DNA of 30,012 nucleotides from a virus. How positions within the stretch are numbered: position 1 is the first letter of the stretch; the number at the start of each line of letters is the position of its first letter. Positions 17,305 through 23,632 of this stretch are shown piece by piece. Where the stretch lies: positions 1 through 30,012 of IMG/VR virus record IMGVR_UViG_3300046804_000280; one strand, given 5' to 3'. A program made the position numbers and the translations under genes. The notes beneath the pieces were generated by a model, which saw nothing but the letters and a program-made list of their open reading frames with translations, was not told the origin of the DNA and made no database searches.

Positions 17305-17451
17305 ATGATTACATTATCAGAACAACAAGTAAAAGAATTAGAGGCTTATTTACTAGAGCTTCCGGCTAAGTATGCAAATCCTATTTTTCAATTCTTAGGA
17401 AATTTAGCAAAAGAGCAAGGAGTTCAACAAGAGCCTAAAAACGAAGAGTAA
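17305..17451 (+). CDS. Small hypothetical protein (48 aa)
   Basis: This short gene opens 'MITLSEQQVKELEAYLLEL', is acidic and helical, and ends 'EPKNEE'. Support comes from the promoter just upstream, the CTATGA start context shared with many genes here, and a stop codon that overlaps the next ATG by one base (TAATG). No domain is recognised. Being first in the lysis operon, it could be a regulator or accessory factor, but nothing in the sequence shows this. Confidence 0.7.
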   Translation: MITLSEQQVKELEAYLLELPAKYANPIFQFLGNLAKEQGVQQEPKNEE

Positions 17452-17669
17452 TGGAAACTATTGCAATTTTCTTGGCTGGACAAGCCATTGCTATAATAAT
17501 CGGTTTAATTAGCATTTACGTTAAAGTAAGTTTAAAACTGAAAGAACTTGAAGTGCGTGTTAATATGGTTGAAAAGCAAGAGGATGTGATAGCCAAGAAA
17601 CTTGACAATATACAAACTAGCTTAAACAAGTTATTTGTTGCATTAGAAAACAAACAAGACCGCGAATAA
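17451..17669 (+). CDS. Membrane-anchored coiled-coil protein, XhlA/holin-like
   Basis: This 72-residue protein has one N-terminal membrane helix ('AIFLAGQAIAIIIGLISIYVKV', about residues 5-26) and then a coiled coil with regular hydrophobic spacing ('LKELEVRVNMVEKQEDVIAKK...'). That layout recalls XhlA-type haemolysin proteins and other holin-associated factors, but the order (membrane segment first) is reversed relative to XhlA. Its stop overlaps the next start (TAATG). The endolysin lies 800 bases downstream, so a role in lysis is likely but unproven. Confidence 0.7.
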   Translation: METIAIFLAGQAIAIIIGLISIYVKVSLKLKELEVRVNMVEKQEDVIAKKLDNIQTSLNKLFVALENKQDRE

Positions 17670-18214
17670 TGAAAGAGGTAGTCATTACATTATTGGTGGC
17701 TATTCTTATAATCTTCATAGCGAGAACATCACGCTACACTAAAGACGAGCCGGTTATCATTACAAAGATTGACACGGTTTACCAGCAGAAAACTTTTACT
17801 AAGTACACAAAAGGGAAAGATATCCCTTATTTAGTTTTACAGGATAATTTCATCCTAGATACAATTCACGATACCGTAACTATAGTTAAAGACTATTTAA
17901 CTACAAAAGTTTATACGGACACATTTACACTAGATAGTTCAAAATTTACCATAATTGACACCATTAGTCAAAATGCAATAAAAGGAAGGCAATTTATAGC
18001 CAATATCAAGGAGAGAACTATCACAATCACAAACGACATATACCACAAGGACAAGAATAGCCTTTATTTGGGTGTTTTAGGCGATTTAAGACGCTTTGAC
18101 AACAAATTAGGCATAGGAGTAGGCTTGACCTTTAAAACGGCTAAAAACGATTTATTTAACTTTGGCATTACAACTAACCAATATTCGGTTAGCTACTATA
18201 AAAAGTTATTTTAA
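17669..18214 (+). CDS. Membrane-anchored periplasmic protein with C-terminal beta segment; spanin candidate
   Basis: This 181-residue protein has an N-terminal membrane helix ('EVVITLLVAILIIFIA'), then an extended polar region with a repeated 'DTVYQ.../DTIHDTVTIV' pattern like that of lysis-region proteins of Bacteroides phages. The last 50 or so residues alternate hydrophobic and polar ('YLGVLGDLRRF', 'GIGVGLTFKT', 'NFGITTNQYSVSYYKKLF') and end in Phe, as outer-membrane beta proteins do. It could link the inner and outer membranes. No lipobox is present, so it is not a standard two-component or unimolecular spanin. Confidence 0.65.
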   Translation: MKEVVITLLVAILIIFIARTSRYTKDEPVIITKIDTVYQQKTFTKYTKGKDIPYLVLQDNFILDTIHDTVTIVKDYLTTKVYTDTFTLDSSKFTIIDTISQNAIKGRQFIANIKERTITITNDIYHKDKNSLYLGVLGDLRRFDNKLGIGVGLTFKTAKNDLFNFGITTNQYSVSYYKKLF

Positions 18215-18215
18215 T

Positions 18216-18389
18216 ATGAAGAATTTAAAAGCGTGGAAAACGACCACAATAGGACTGATTTTAATAATTGGAGCGATTGCGACAGTATTTTTAGGTAAAG
18301 CTGATTGGACAGGTGCTTTGGTAGGTATTAGCACAGGCATTGGCTTATTATTTGCTCCTGACACAATGATTGACAAAGCAATAAAATAA
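18216..18389 (+). CDS. Small membrane protein, possible holin
   Basis: This 57-residue protein starts at the ATG at 18216, one base past the upstream stop. The frame is open back to 18162, but that start would overlap the preceding gene by more than 50 bases. It contains a hydrophobic segment 'TTIGLILIIGAIATVFLG' and a second 'GALVGISTGIGLLFA', so it could form a two-helix hairpin. Proteins of the form 'W(K)TT..G....' next to endolysins are frequent in phages and are often taken to be holins. The assignment is positional. Confidence 0.68.
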   Translation: MKNLKAWKTTTIGLILIIGAIATVFLGKADWTGALVGISTGIGLLFAPDTMIDKAIK

Positions 18390-18390
18390 T

Positions 18391-18471
18391 ATGAAAAAAG
18401 ACTACGTAATTACAACAATTTTGATTTTAGCACATTTTACGGCTGCTTATTTATTAAATAAGGTTCTATGA
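18391..18471 (+). CDS. Tiny membrane protein (26 aa)
   Basis: The product is 'MKKDYVITTILILAHFTAAY' plus six residues. It is one hydrophobic helix after a short charged start. The ATG follows one base after the previous stop, and its TGA overlaps the endolysin ATG (ATGA at 18468-18471), an arrangement that usually reflects coupled translation. It is too short for domain assignment. A lysis accessory or signal-anchor function is possible. Confidence 0.55.
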   Translation: MKKDYVITTILILAHFTAAYLLNKVL

Positions 18472-19070
18472 TTTCTAAAAAATCAATTGATTTAATCATA
18501 CAATTTGAGATAGGGGGTCGTAGCTACTACGAGAAAGCCTTACAAAAACCAACGTGGCCAGGTGGAGCTTCGGGAGTTACTGTGGGAATAGGTTACGATT
18601 TGGGATATAATACCGAAAAACAGTTTTTGGCTGATTGGTCGCCTAGCTTGAATTTAAACTTTGTCAATGCGTTGAAGCCTTTATGTGGATTAAAAGGAGA
18701 AAAGGCTAAGGCAATGATTAGAGGCGAAGTATTAAATGTTCGCATACCGTACAATATTGCTTATGATGTGTTCGTTAAAAGCTCAGTACCTAGATTTTAT
18801 AAAGCAGCATTAACTATTTATCCTGAAATGATCCATTTAAACGAGGACACTCAAGGAGCATTAGTATCAATGGTGTTTAACAGGGGTACAAGTTTAGCCG
18901 GAGATAGAAGAAAGGAAATGAGAGCGATAGTAGAATTGGTAAAATTAAAAGATTACGAAGGCATTGCTGAAGAGATTGAAAAGAGTAAAAGACTGTGGGA
19001 AGGGGTAGGACTTGATGGCTTAGTAATTAGAAGAGAGGCAGAAGCAGACCTAATAAGGGATAGCATATAA
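18468..19070 (+). CDS. Endolysin, GH24-like lysozyme
   Basis: This 200-residue peptidoglycan hydrolase frees progeny by cutting the wall. The N-terminus reads 'LIIQFEIGGRSYYEKAL' with a likely catalytic Glu14, followed by 'PTWPGGASGVTVGIGYDLGYNT', in which T38 and the 'GIGYD' block match the active-site region of GH24-like/pesticin-type lysozymes. A later 'GALVSMVFNRGTSLAGDRRKEM' matches the conserved second lobe ('vSf.fN.G'). There is no signal peptide, so export would need the neighbouring membrane proteins. It is preceded by an ATGA overlap. Confidence 0.88.
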   Translation: MISKKSIDLIIQFEIGGRSYYEKALQKPTWPGGASGVTVGIGYDLGYNTEKQFLADWSPSLNLNFVNALKPLCGLKGEKAKAMIRGEVLNVRIPYNIAYDVFVKSSVPRFYKAALTIYPEMIHLNEDTQGALVSMVFNRGTSLAGDRRKEMRAIVELVKLKDYEGIAEEIEKSKRLWEGVGLDGLVIRREAEADLIRDSI

Positions 19071-19084
19071 ACAAACCCAACATA

Positions 19085-19816
19085 ATGAAAACACAACGCA
19101 AAAGGCTTTACTTCGATATAGAAGTAAGCGCTAACGTAGGCTTATTCTGGACTTCCGGCTTTAAATTAAATATTGGAACGGAGAACATAATAAAAGAACG
19201 TGCAATAATTTGTATATGCTATAAATGGGAAGAGTCTGAGGATGTCTATTATTTACATTGGGACGCAAAACAATGCGACAAAAAGTTACTACAAGAATTT
19301 ATTAAGGTTGCTAACGAAGCAGACGAATTGATTGGTCATAATGGCGATAAATTTGATTTAGCTTGGATTAGGACACGATGCCTTTATCATAGGATTGAAA
19401 TGTTTCCATCTTACACTACAATTGACACCTTAAAAATAGCACGTTCTAAGTTTAGGTTTAATTCAAACCGTTTAGACTACATAGGCAAGTTTTTAGGTAT
19501 AGGACAAAAACTACATACTGACTTTGATTTATGGAAGGACATAATGCTAAAGAACGATAAAAAAGCGTTGAATAAAATGATTGACTACTGCATCCAAGAC
19601 GTTGTTTTATTAGAGAAAGTACACAAAGAACTAAATAATCATATAGACGCTAAAACGCATTATGGAGTAAGATTTAACCAATATAAAGGTACTTGTCCTG
19701 AATGTGGAAGCGAAGATTTAATGAGGCACGGCACTAGAATAACGGCATCCGGAGTAAAGAAAATAAGATACCAATGCAATACTTGTCATAAATTCCATCA
19801 AAAAACCGATAAATAA
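19085..19816 (+). CDS. PolB-like DEDDy 3'-5' exonuclease with C-terminal zinc ribbon
   Basis: This 243-residue protein shows RNase H-fold exonuclease motifs: ExoI 'LYFDIEVSA' (D11, E13), ExoII 'LIGHNGDKFDLAWI' (D91) and ExoIII 'IDYCIQDVVLLEKV' (Y168, D172). That is the DEDDy type related to the proofreading domain of family B polymerases, yet no polymerase domain follows. Residues 204-234 form a zinc ribbon (C204-x2-C207 ... C231-x2-C234) in 'CPECGSEDLM' and 'YQCNTCHKF', resembling ribbons at the start of some transposases. It likely trims DNA ends or helps replication/recombination. Its stop overlaps the next start. Confidence 0.82.
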   Translation: MKTQRKRLYFDIEVSANVGLFWTSGFKLNIGTENIIKERAIICICYKWEESEDVYYLHWDAKQCDKKLLQEFIKVANEADELIGHNGDKFDLAWIRTRCLYHRIEMFPSYTTIDTLKIARSKFRFNSNRLDYIGKFLGIGQKLHTDFDLWKDIMLKNDKKALNKMIDYCIQDVVLLEKVHKELNNHIDAKTHYGVRFNQYKGTCPECGSEDLMRHGTRITASGVKKIRYQCNTCHKFHQKTDK

Positions 19817-20013
19817 TGGACTCAAATATTTTAACATTAGTTATTGAGGATATGCGTAAGCGTGAGGCCAAAGGCAAACTAGAGTACGGCACAACATTAG
19901 ACCGTAAAGATTTAGGCAATAATGAATGGATTTATTATGCTTATGAAGAAGCATTGGATTTAGCTTTATATCTTCGCAAAATAATAGAAAACAATAACGA
20001 TAAAGTATATTAA
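19816..20013 (+). CDS. Small MazG-like protein
   Basis: This 65-residue protein has 'KLEYGTTLDRKDLGNNEWIYYAYEEALDLALYLRKII'. The 'YGT.L' followed by 'EE..D...YL' is the helix pattern of small MazG/dUTPase-like NTP pyrophosphohydrolases found in phages, where the acidic residues bind Mg. It is short, so it may be a half-domain that works as an oligomer, or it may no longer be catalytic. It is linked by TAATG overlap to the exonuclease, which suggests a shared nucleotide/DNA metabolism role. Confidence 0.62.
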   Translation: MDSNILTLVIEDMRKREAKGKLEYGTTLDRKDLGNNEWIYYAYEEALDLALYLRKIIENNNDKVY

Positions 20014-20014
20014 A

Positions 20015-20203
20015 ATGAAAATCAAACTACCGGCAAAATTCAACAAAATGACACTACAAGAACAAGAAGAGATATTGGTTAAAAACTTAAATGTTTTACA
20101 TACTATCGAAAAGGAAATAAAACAGGCATTAGCTAAGGTACGAGGTGGCACAAAGTATGTAGCCGTAGAAAGCAGACCCGACGAAATATTGTTAAAATCG
20201 TGA
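20015..20203 (+). CDS. Hypothetical protein (62 aa)
   Basis: This protein is not recognised. It is Lys-rich and helical ('TLQEQEEILVKNLNVLHTIEKEIKQALAKV') with a short beta tail 'TKYVAVESRPDEILLKS'. It starts one base after the preceding stop. Its TGA overlaps the GTG start of the HExxH gene at 20200-20203 (GTGA), so the two may be translated together and could act as partners. Confidence 0.65.
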   Translation: MKIKLPAKFNKMTLQEQEEILVKNLNVLHTIEKEIKQALAKVRGGTKYVAVESRPDEILLKS

Positions 20204-20469
20204 GAATAAAAGTTATATATAAAAAACTAGGCAGAGAACAGGCGCACGGCATAGCCGAAAGCGATGGCATTATATATATTGATCCTCGTTTGCGTGGACG
20301 TAAGGAAATGGAGATATTAATACACGAGTGCATCCACATACTTTATGGCGAAGCCAGCGAAGAAGAGGTTATTGAAAAAAGCGTAATCTTAACCAAATTG
20401 CTATGGAAAATGGGGTATCGAAAGGTGGACAATAGTAAGCATTTACCCCTACAAGACGGCTCTAAATAA
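20200..20469 (+). CDS. Small HExxH metallopeptidase-like protein
   Basis: This 89-residue protein starts at a GTG that overlaps the previous stop. It contains 'EMEILIHECIHILYGEASEEEVIEK', that is, HECIH with a downstream Glu, matching the HExxH zinc-binding helix of zincins of the ImmA/IrrE or SprT kind. Before it is 'ESDGIIYIDPRLRG', resembling the strand that precedes the catalytic helix ('g.I.id..l....'). At this size it is a minimal catalytic core. Possible substrates (host repressor, phage protein) are unknown, and the reading as a protease is inferred from the motif alone. Confidence 0.7.
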   Translation: MRIKVIYKKLGREQAHGIAESDGIIYIDPRLRGRKEMEILIHECIHILYGEASEEEVIEKSVILTKLLWKMGYRKVDNSKHLPLQDGSK

Positions 20470-20474
20470 AAAGT

Positions 20475-20482
20475 TATCTTTG
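20475..20482 (+). promoter_or_regulatory. Possible TAnnTTTG element before first terminator
   Basis: TATCTTTG matches the consensus and would start transcription near 20488. The next terminator ends at 20537, so any product would be only about 50 nt, or more with readthrough. No -33 box was seen. Confidence 0.3.
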
Positions 20483-20508
20483 TAACGTTGTTTTTTCATA
20501 GTTGGTTT

Positions 20509-20537
20509 CTCCTGGTGTAAAAAGCCAGGAGTTTTTT
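20509..20537 (+). terminator. Rho-independent terminator
   Basis: CTCCTGG (20509-20515) and CCAGGAG (20525-20531) form a perfect seven-base stem with a nine-base loop, followed by six T. It lies 40 bases after the HExxH gene and ends the lysis/metabolism operon. Confidence 0.88.
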
Positions 20538-20604
20538 GTTTATATCAAATAATGGCTTAATTTAGTCCAAATTCATAGCAAGACAGACATAATGGTTTAA
20601 GCGA

Positions 20605-20629
20605 GGGGCGTTTCTACGTCCCTTTTTTT
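20605..20629 (+). terminator. Second rho-independent terminator
   Basis: GGGGCG (20605-20610) pairs with CGTCCC (20617-20622), including one G-T pair, and is followed by seven T. With the terminator at 20509 it brackets about 70 bases containing no gene, which may be a short RNA or simply a double stop. Confidence 0.8.
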
Positions 20630-20662
20630 ATATAATAAACTGGACATTTTACCCTATTAAAA

Positions 20663-20679
20663 TGCTAAATTCTTTAGCA
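20663..20679. promoter_or_regulatory. Palindrome, possible operator
   Basis: TGCTAAA TTC TTTAGCA is a perfect 7+7 inverted repeat. A related half-unit follows (AAAATGTTAAAA at about 20679-20690 versus AAAATGCTAAA at 20660). It lies about 45 bases before the -33 box of the early promoter, where an activator or repressor could bind. The 20631-20722 stretch otherwise holds no gene. Confidence 0.45.
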
Positions 20680-20722
20680 AAATGTTAAAATTATCATAAA
20701 ATAAAAATAATTGTGTAAAAGT

Positions 20723-20753
20723 TTTGTTTATAACTAATGTTAATATATCTTTA
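20723..20753 (+). promoter_or_regulatory. Early operon promoter
   Basis: TTTG (20723-20726), 19 bases, then TATCTTTA (20746-20753, seven of eight matches to TAnnTTTG). This is the standard Bacteroidetes layout. The first early gene starts at 20790, giving a leader of about 30 bases. Confidence 0.6.
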
Positions 20754-20756
20754 CTC

Positions 20757-20769
20757 CGTCAATATGACG
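20757..20769. promoter_or_regulatory. Short palindrome at predicted transcription start
   Basis: CGTCA ATA TGACG is a perfect 5+5 inverted repeat directly after the -7 box, overlapping the expected start of transcription. It is a plausible repressor site, or a small hairpin at the 5' end of the early mRNA. Confidence 0.4.
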
Positions 20770-20789
20770 AAACCATAAAACAAAACGCT

Positions 20790-20903
20790 ATGAATTGGAA
20801 AGAACAAAACAAAGACTACATTAACGATAGTGTAAGTCTAACCACTGGGATTGTAATTTTTATCATTTGTATTTTAATTGGCTGTCTAGCCGGTAACCTT
20901 TAA
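20790..20903 (+). CDS. Small membrane protein (37 aa), first early gene
   Basis: The protein starts 'MNWKEQNKDYINDSVSLTT', followed by a hydrophobic helix 'GIVIFIICILIGCLAG'. It is first behind the early promoter and has the start context AACGCTATGAA, which is repeated at 20916 and 22643. A 37-residue single-pass protein made first in infection could act on the host membrane, for example in superinfection exclusion, but nothing in the sequence proves this. Confidence 0.62.
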   Translation: MNWKEQNKDYINDSVSLTTGIVIFIICILIGCLAGNL

Positions 20904-20915
20904 ATCTTTAACGCT

Positions 20916-21209
20916 ATGAAACAAGATTTAATTATTAATGGATTTTGTAATTCTTCAATTGCTTATTGTGAAGCAATGGGATTAAGTAATTGTTTTAAAG
21001 AATATGCTTCTATTGGAGAAGATATTATGGAAGGTGGTATTGGATTTAATCAATATTCTGGATATGTTTATATCGCATTAGAAAACGGTATTACAATATG
21101 TTCGTCAATGGGTGGTGCAGTAGAATTTTTAGTTACTAATCCTGAAGATGGCGAAGAAACATTTTTTGATTATTATAGAGAAGCAGAACAATTTATTACA
21201 AATTTTTAA
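20916..21209 (+). CDS. Hypothetical early protein (97 aa)
   Basis: No family is recognised. The protein is acidic, with three Cys in the first half ('NGFCNSSIAYCEAMGLSNC') and a strand-rich middle ('GYVYIALENGITICSSMGGAV'), ending in an acidic helix. Start context is AACGCTATGAA. It lies 12 bases after the preceding small gene, in the same transcript. Its acidity and early position would suit a host-interaction or DNA-mimic protein, but this is speculation. Confidence 0.7.
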   Translation: MKQDLIINGFCNSSIAYCEAMGLSNCFKEYASIGEDIMEGGIGFNQYSGYVYIALENGITICSSMGGAVEFLVTNPEDGEETFFDYYREAEQFITNF

Positions 21210-21230
21210 AATTATTTAAACTTTAATTCT

Positions 21231-21422
21231 ATGAAACAACTTGTAAGATTTTATTTACCCAATGACGAAATTGTAAAGCCGGAATACGAGGTCGAAATTG
21301 TTCCTATAATTGGCGACCAAGTTAACTTAAACATTAACGATAAAACCGAATATTTTATCGTAACTGAAAGAAAATTCACTTCTTGTGGAACTTTATTAAT
21401 AATCCTTAAAAACATTTATTAA
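21231..21422 (+). CDS. Hypothetical early protein (63 aa)
   Basis: A small protein of beta-barrel appearance, 'LVRFYLPNDEIVKPEYEVEIVPIIGDQVNLNIND...EYFIVTERKF', which would suit an SH3- or OB-like fold. No family name can be given. It has the CTATGA start context, and its stop overlaps the next ATG by one base (TAATG). Confidence 0.68.
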   Translation: MKQLVRFYLPNDEIVKPEYEVEIVPIIGDQVNLNINDKTEYFIVTERKFTSCGTLLIILKNIY

Positions 21423-21634
21423 TGGCACAGTATAAGAAAACACCAGCACAATTAATTAAGCAATTTATGCAACAAAAGGAATATCATATAGGAGCTGATT
21501 TAATTGAGTTCCTTAACGACATTGATATTTATTTTGAGCGTGAAATAAAAAACGCTTACAATGCCGGAGATGGCAATGACGGTAGAGGCGATGCTAACCG
21601 TTACTATACACTAGCATTTGAAGATAACCAATAA
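21422..21634 (+). CDS. Hypothetical early protein (70 aa)
   Basis: An unrecognised, mostly helical protein: 'KTPAQLIKQFMQQKEYHIGADLIEFLNDIDIYFEREIKNAYNAG', followed by a Gly/Asp-rich turn and 'NRYYTLAFEDNQ'. It is coupled to the previous gene by a one-base stop/start overlap. Nothing indicates a catalytic role. Confidence 0.68.
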   Translation: MAQYKKTPAQLIKQFMQQKEYHIGADLIEFLNDIDIYFEREIKNAYNAGDGNDGRGDANRYYTLAFEDNQ

Positions 21635-21644
21635 ATAAACCACT

Positions 21645-21941
21645 ATGACACTAATTTATCAAGGCAGACAATTAAAACTGCACAAACGAGCAACTTGCTT
21701 ACTAGAGTTATTAAAGGAAGCGCAACGCAGACAAGAGCTATTTCAAAAGGATTTAGCTACTTGGCGCAAGGGTACAATGGACGACCCAATACGCTTAATG
21801 CAAAAAGAAGAGGATATTCTTATTAAAATTGCCAGGATGAACCACGTGCAAAAAAGAATACTTAAAAGCTATCATTGGCTTATCCTTGATTTGTACGAAA
21901 TAACCGATCAATTTATGTTACCTATAAATACTTTCCTATGA
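21645..21941 (+). CDS. Hypothetical early protein (98 aa)
   Basis: A basic, helical protein with two likely long helices ('RATCLLELLKEAQRRQELFQKDLATWRKG' and 'IRLMQKEEDILIKIARMNHVQKRILKSY'). No domain is recognised. It overlaps the following gene by four bases. The arrangement of basic helices would allow nucleic-acid or protein binding, without further evidence. Confidence 0.68.
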   Translation: MTLIYQGRQLKLHKRATCLLELLKEAQRRQELFQKDLATWRKGTMDDPIRLMQKEEDILIKIARMNHVQKRILKSYHWLILDLYEITDQFMLPINTFL

Positions 21942-22156
21942 CACCAAAAGAAAAAGCAGAAGAAATATCAATACCTGAATTAATTGTTTATGAAGTTAGA
22001 CTCGCAGAATATATAGAGCCAATTAAAGTTTCAGCTACAAATATTGAGTCAAAAGATGGTAGTTTAATGATGTATAGATATGGAACATTAGTTTTTGCTG
22101 CACCTTCCCACAATTCAATTATTTATAAATCACTTGAACAACCTAAAAAATTATGA
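21938..22156 (+). CDS. Hypothetical early protein (72 aa)
   Basis: An unrecognised protein with a helical start ('TPKEKAEEISIPELIVYEVRLAEYI') and beta strands after it ('IKVSATNIESKDGSLMMYRYGTLVFAA'). It overlaps both neighbours: ATGA-type at its own start and at its end with the coiled-coil gene at 22153. Its start context is CTATGA. Confidence 0.66.
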   Translation: MTPKEKAEEISIPELIVYEVRLAEYIEPIKVSATNIESKDGSLMMYRYGTLVFAAPSHNSIIYKSLEQPKKL

Positions 22157-22332
22157 GTTATATAGACGATAAACGTTCCTTAATTAGGGAAATACAAATA
22201 TTAGAACTAGAAAACGAATTATTAAGAAAACAAATAAAACAACTACAAAATGAGTTATTGGACAGTACCGAGCCGAAAATTGGACAAATCCCTTTACAAC
22301 GACCAAAAGCACGCAAACAAGATAATAAATGA
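22153..22332 (+). CDS. Leucine-zipper-like coiled-coil protein (59 aa)
   Basis: This short gene starts with an ATGA overlap of the previous stop. Residues 10-35 ('LIREIQILELENELLRKQIK', continuing 'QLQNEL') form a clear heptad coiled coil, and the tail is basic ('QRPKARKQDNK'). It overlaps the downstream DnaA-like gene by 83 bases in another frame. That is unusual, so it could be an independent dimeric partner, or the front part of a larger protein joined by frameshifting. Confidence 0.62.
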   Translation: MSYIDDKRSLIREIQILELENELLRKQIKQLQNELLDSTEPKIGQIPLQRPKARKQDNK

Positions 22333-22588
22333 AATTTGCGACTTTTACGGACTAACACACGCACAAATTAAGGGTAAGTGTAGAGTAAGGGGTTACATTA
22401 AAGCTAGATTTATAGCTATGTATTTATTAAGACGCAGAACAGGGCTTACGCTAAAAGAGATTGGCAGAATGTTCCATCGCGACCATACCAGCATAATTCA
22501 CGCTATTAAAACAATAGACGAAGTGTTAAGCCTAAAGTTCGAAAACGACTATAAAGAGGAAGTAAAAAAATTATTGGAAATTATTTGA
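22250..22588 (+). CDS. Stand-alone DnaA domain IV protein
   Basis: This 112-residue protein carries the DNA-binding domain of DnaA. 'IINEICDFYGLTHAQIKGKCRVRGYIKARFIAMYLLRRRTGLTLKEIG' is the first helices and 'GRMFHRDHTSIIHAIKTI' (72-89) is the DnaA signature, in which the His-Thr-Ser/Thr stretch contacts DnaA-box DNA. The AAA+ ATPase and domains I-III are absent. It may bind phage or host DnaA boxes, recruiting or competing with host DnaA. A perfect TTATCCACA box exists at 26959. The start at 22250 overlaps the coiled-coil gene. No later ATG would keep the full domain. Confidence 0.85.
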   Translation: MSYWTVPSRKLDKSLYNDQKHANKIINEICDFYGLTHAQIKGKCRVRGYIKARFIAMYLLRRRTGLTLKEIGRMFHRDHTSIIHAIKTIDEVLSLKFENDYKEEVKKLLEII

Positions 22589-22642
22589 TTTATTCACAAA
22601 ATACCTTTATTTTTAATTATTATTTAACCAAAATTCAACGCT

Positions 22643-23209
22643 ATGAATGAAGAAAAAAACGAATTTCGTAAGAGCCTAAAACTATACAAGGCTATTGCAG
22701 ATTTTCAACAAGAATGCCCTGTAATCCATAAAGGGACTACTAGACACAATTACACGTATGCTGATTTGCCGGCAATCTTTAAGGTTATTATGCCATTATT
22801 AAAGAAGCACAAACTAGGCTTTGTTCAACCCCTTCAGGATGACAAATTGCAGACGATTGTTTTCCACACCGAAACAGGCGAAACAATTAGCAGCGAGGTT
22901 ACAATCCCTCAAGTTGTATTAAGGGGAATGAACGAATACCAATCTTTGGGTTCAGGTATAACGTATTATAGGAGATACGCTTTAGCCTCATTCTTTGGGT
23001 TAGTAACTGACAAAGACACTGATGCAGAAGGAGAAACTGAAATGGCTTTGCCGGCTTATTTAAAGAAGCACAAGAACGCTACTGATTTAACACTAGCGAT
23101 TGACTTCTGCGAAAACGTTCAGGAATTAGCCAAGTTACACAGTTTAAACAAGGAATTAATAAACCCAGCTATTCAAGCATTATTTACAAGTAAAAAAAAC
23201 CATTTATAA
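22643..23209 (+). CDS. erf: ERF-family single-strand annealing protein
   Basis: This 188-residue recombinase promotes annealing of complementary strands, helping genome circularisation and repair. It has the family's order: 'LYKAIADFQQECP', 'NYTYADLPAIFKVIMPLLKKHKLGFVQP', and the hallmark 'GMNEYQSLGSGITYYRRYALASFFGL' region (97-120, with GSGITYYRRYAL at 103-114). The C-terminal part is a short helical tail. The gene has an AACGCTATGAA start context and a 54-base upstream gap. The SSB-tail protein, the unknown 23211 gene and the methyltransferase follow in the same transcript. Confidence 0.9.
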   Translation: MNEEKNEFRKSLKLYKAIADFQQECPVIHKGTTRHNYTYADLPAIFKVIMPLLKKHKLGFVQPLQDDKLQTIVFHTETGETISSEVTIPQVVLRGMNEYQSLGSGITYYRRYALASFFGLVTDKDTDAEGETEMALPAYLKKHKNATDLTLAIDFCENVQELAKLHSLNKELINPAIQALFTSKKNHL

Positions 23210-23210
23210 A

Positions 23211-23630
23211 ATGAACACTCTAGCAATTTGGGAAATCGCACCCTCTAAAAGCGAAATAGATACATTGGCTCAAAACGTTGCCAATGAATTATCCGAAGGC
23301 ACAATGAAAGCCGAAGATATAGCCGTTAAGATTTCAGTAATGGAAAACTTCACTAAGACGTTAAGAGCTAAAAGTGAAGAGCATATTATAGAGTTCTTAG
23401 ACAAATGCCCAAAAGGCAAATACGACCATTTAGGAGCCGCTATAAGCCTTAAAGACACTCAAACGTACGATTATGCTTCCTATTCCCCTAGATGGGCAGA
23501 ATTACAGGCGCAAATCGACATTTTAAAAGCCGAGCAAAAGGAAATAGAAGAAAATGGCAAAAAGTTTGAGCGTGGTGCAATACCTTTGAAATCTTATAAA
23601 CAATCTTACGTAATCACTTTAAACAAATAA
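23211..23630 (+). CDS. Hypothetical protein beside ERF (139 aa)
   Basis: The family is not named with confidence. The protein has long acidic/basic helices ('IDTLAQNVANELSEG...DIAVKISVMENFTKTLRAKSEEHIIEFL'), a short strand with 'HLGAAISLKDTQTYDYAS', a coiled coil ('WAELQAQIDILKAEQKEIEE') and a final basic strand. Proteins of this shape often follow annealing proteins in phages and may be recombination partners or nuclease inhibitors. Here that is inferred from the neighbour only. It starts one base after the ERF stop. Confidence 0.72.
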   Translation: MNTLAIWEIAPSKSEIDTLAQNVANELSEGTMKAEDIAVKISVMENFTKTLRAKSEEHIIEFLDKCPKGKYDHLGAAISLKDTQTYDYASYSPRWAELQAQIDILKAEQKEIEENGKKFERGAIPLKSYKQSYVITLNK

Positions 23631-23632
23631 AA

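Noticed and set aside
18162-18215. Upstream ATG for the small membrane protein
   Set aside because: The added residues lie over the end of the spanin candidate, and the start at 18216 gives a normal N-terminus with positive charge before the helix.
22602-22609. TACCTTTA before ERF as promoter
   Set aside because: Only seven of eight matches, and the nearest TTTG is 14 bases upstream, too close.
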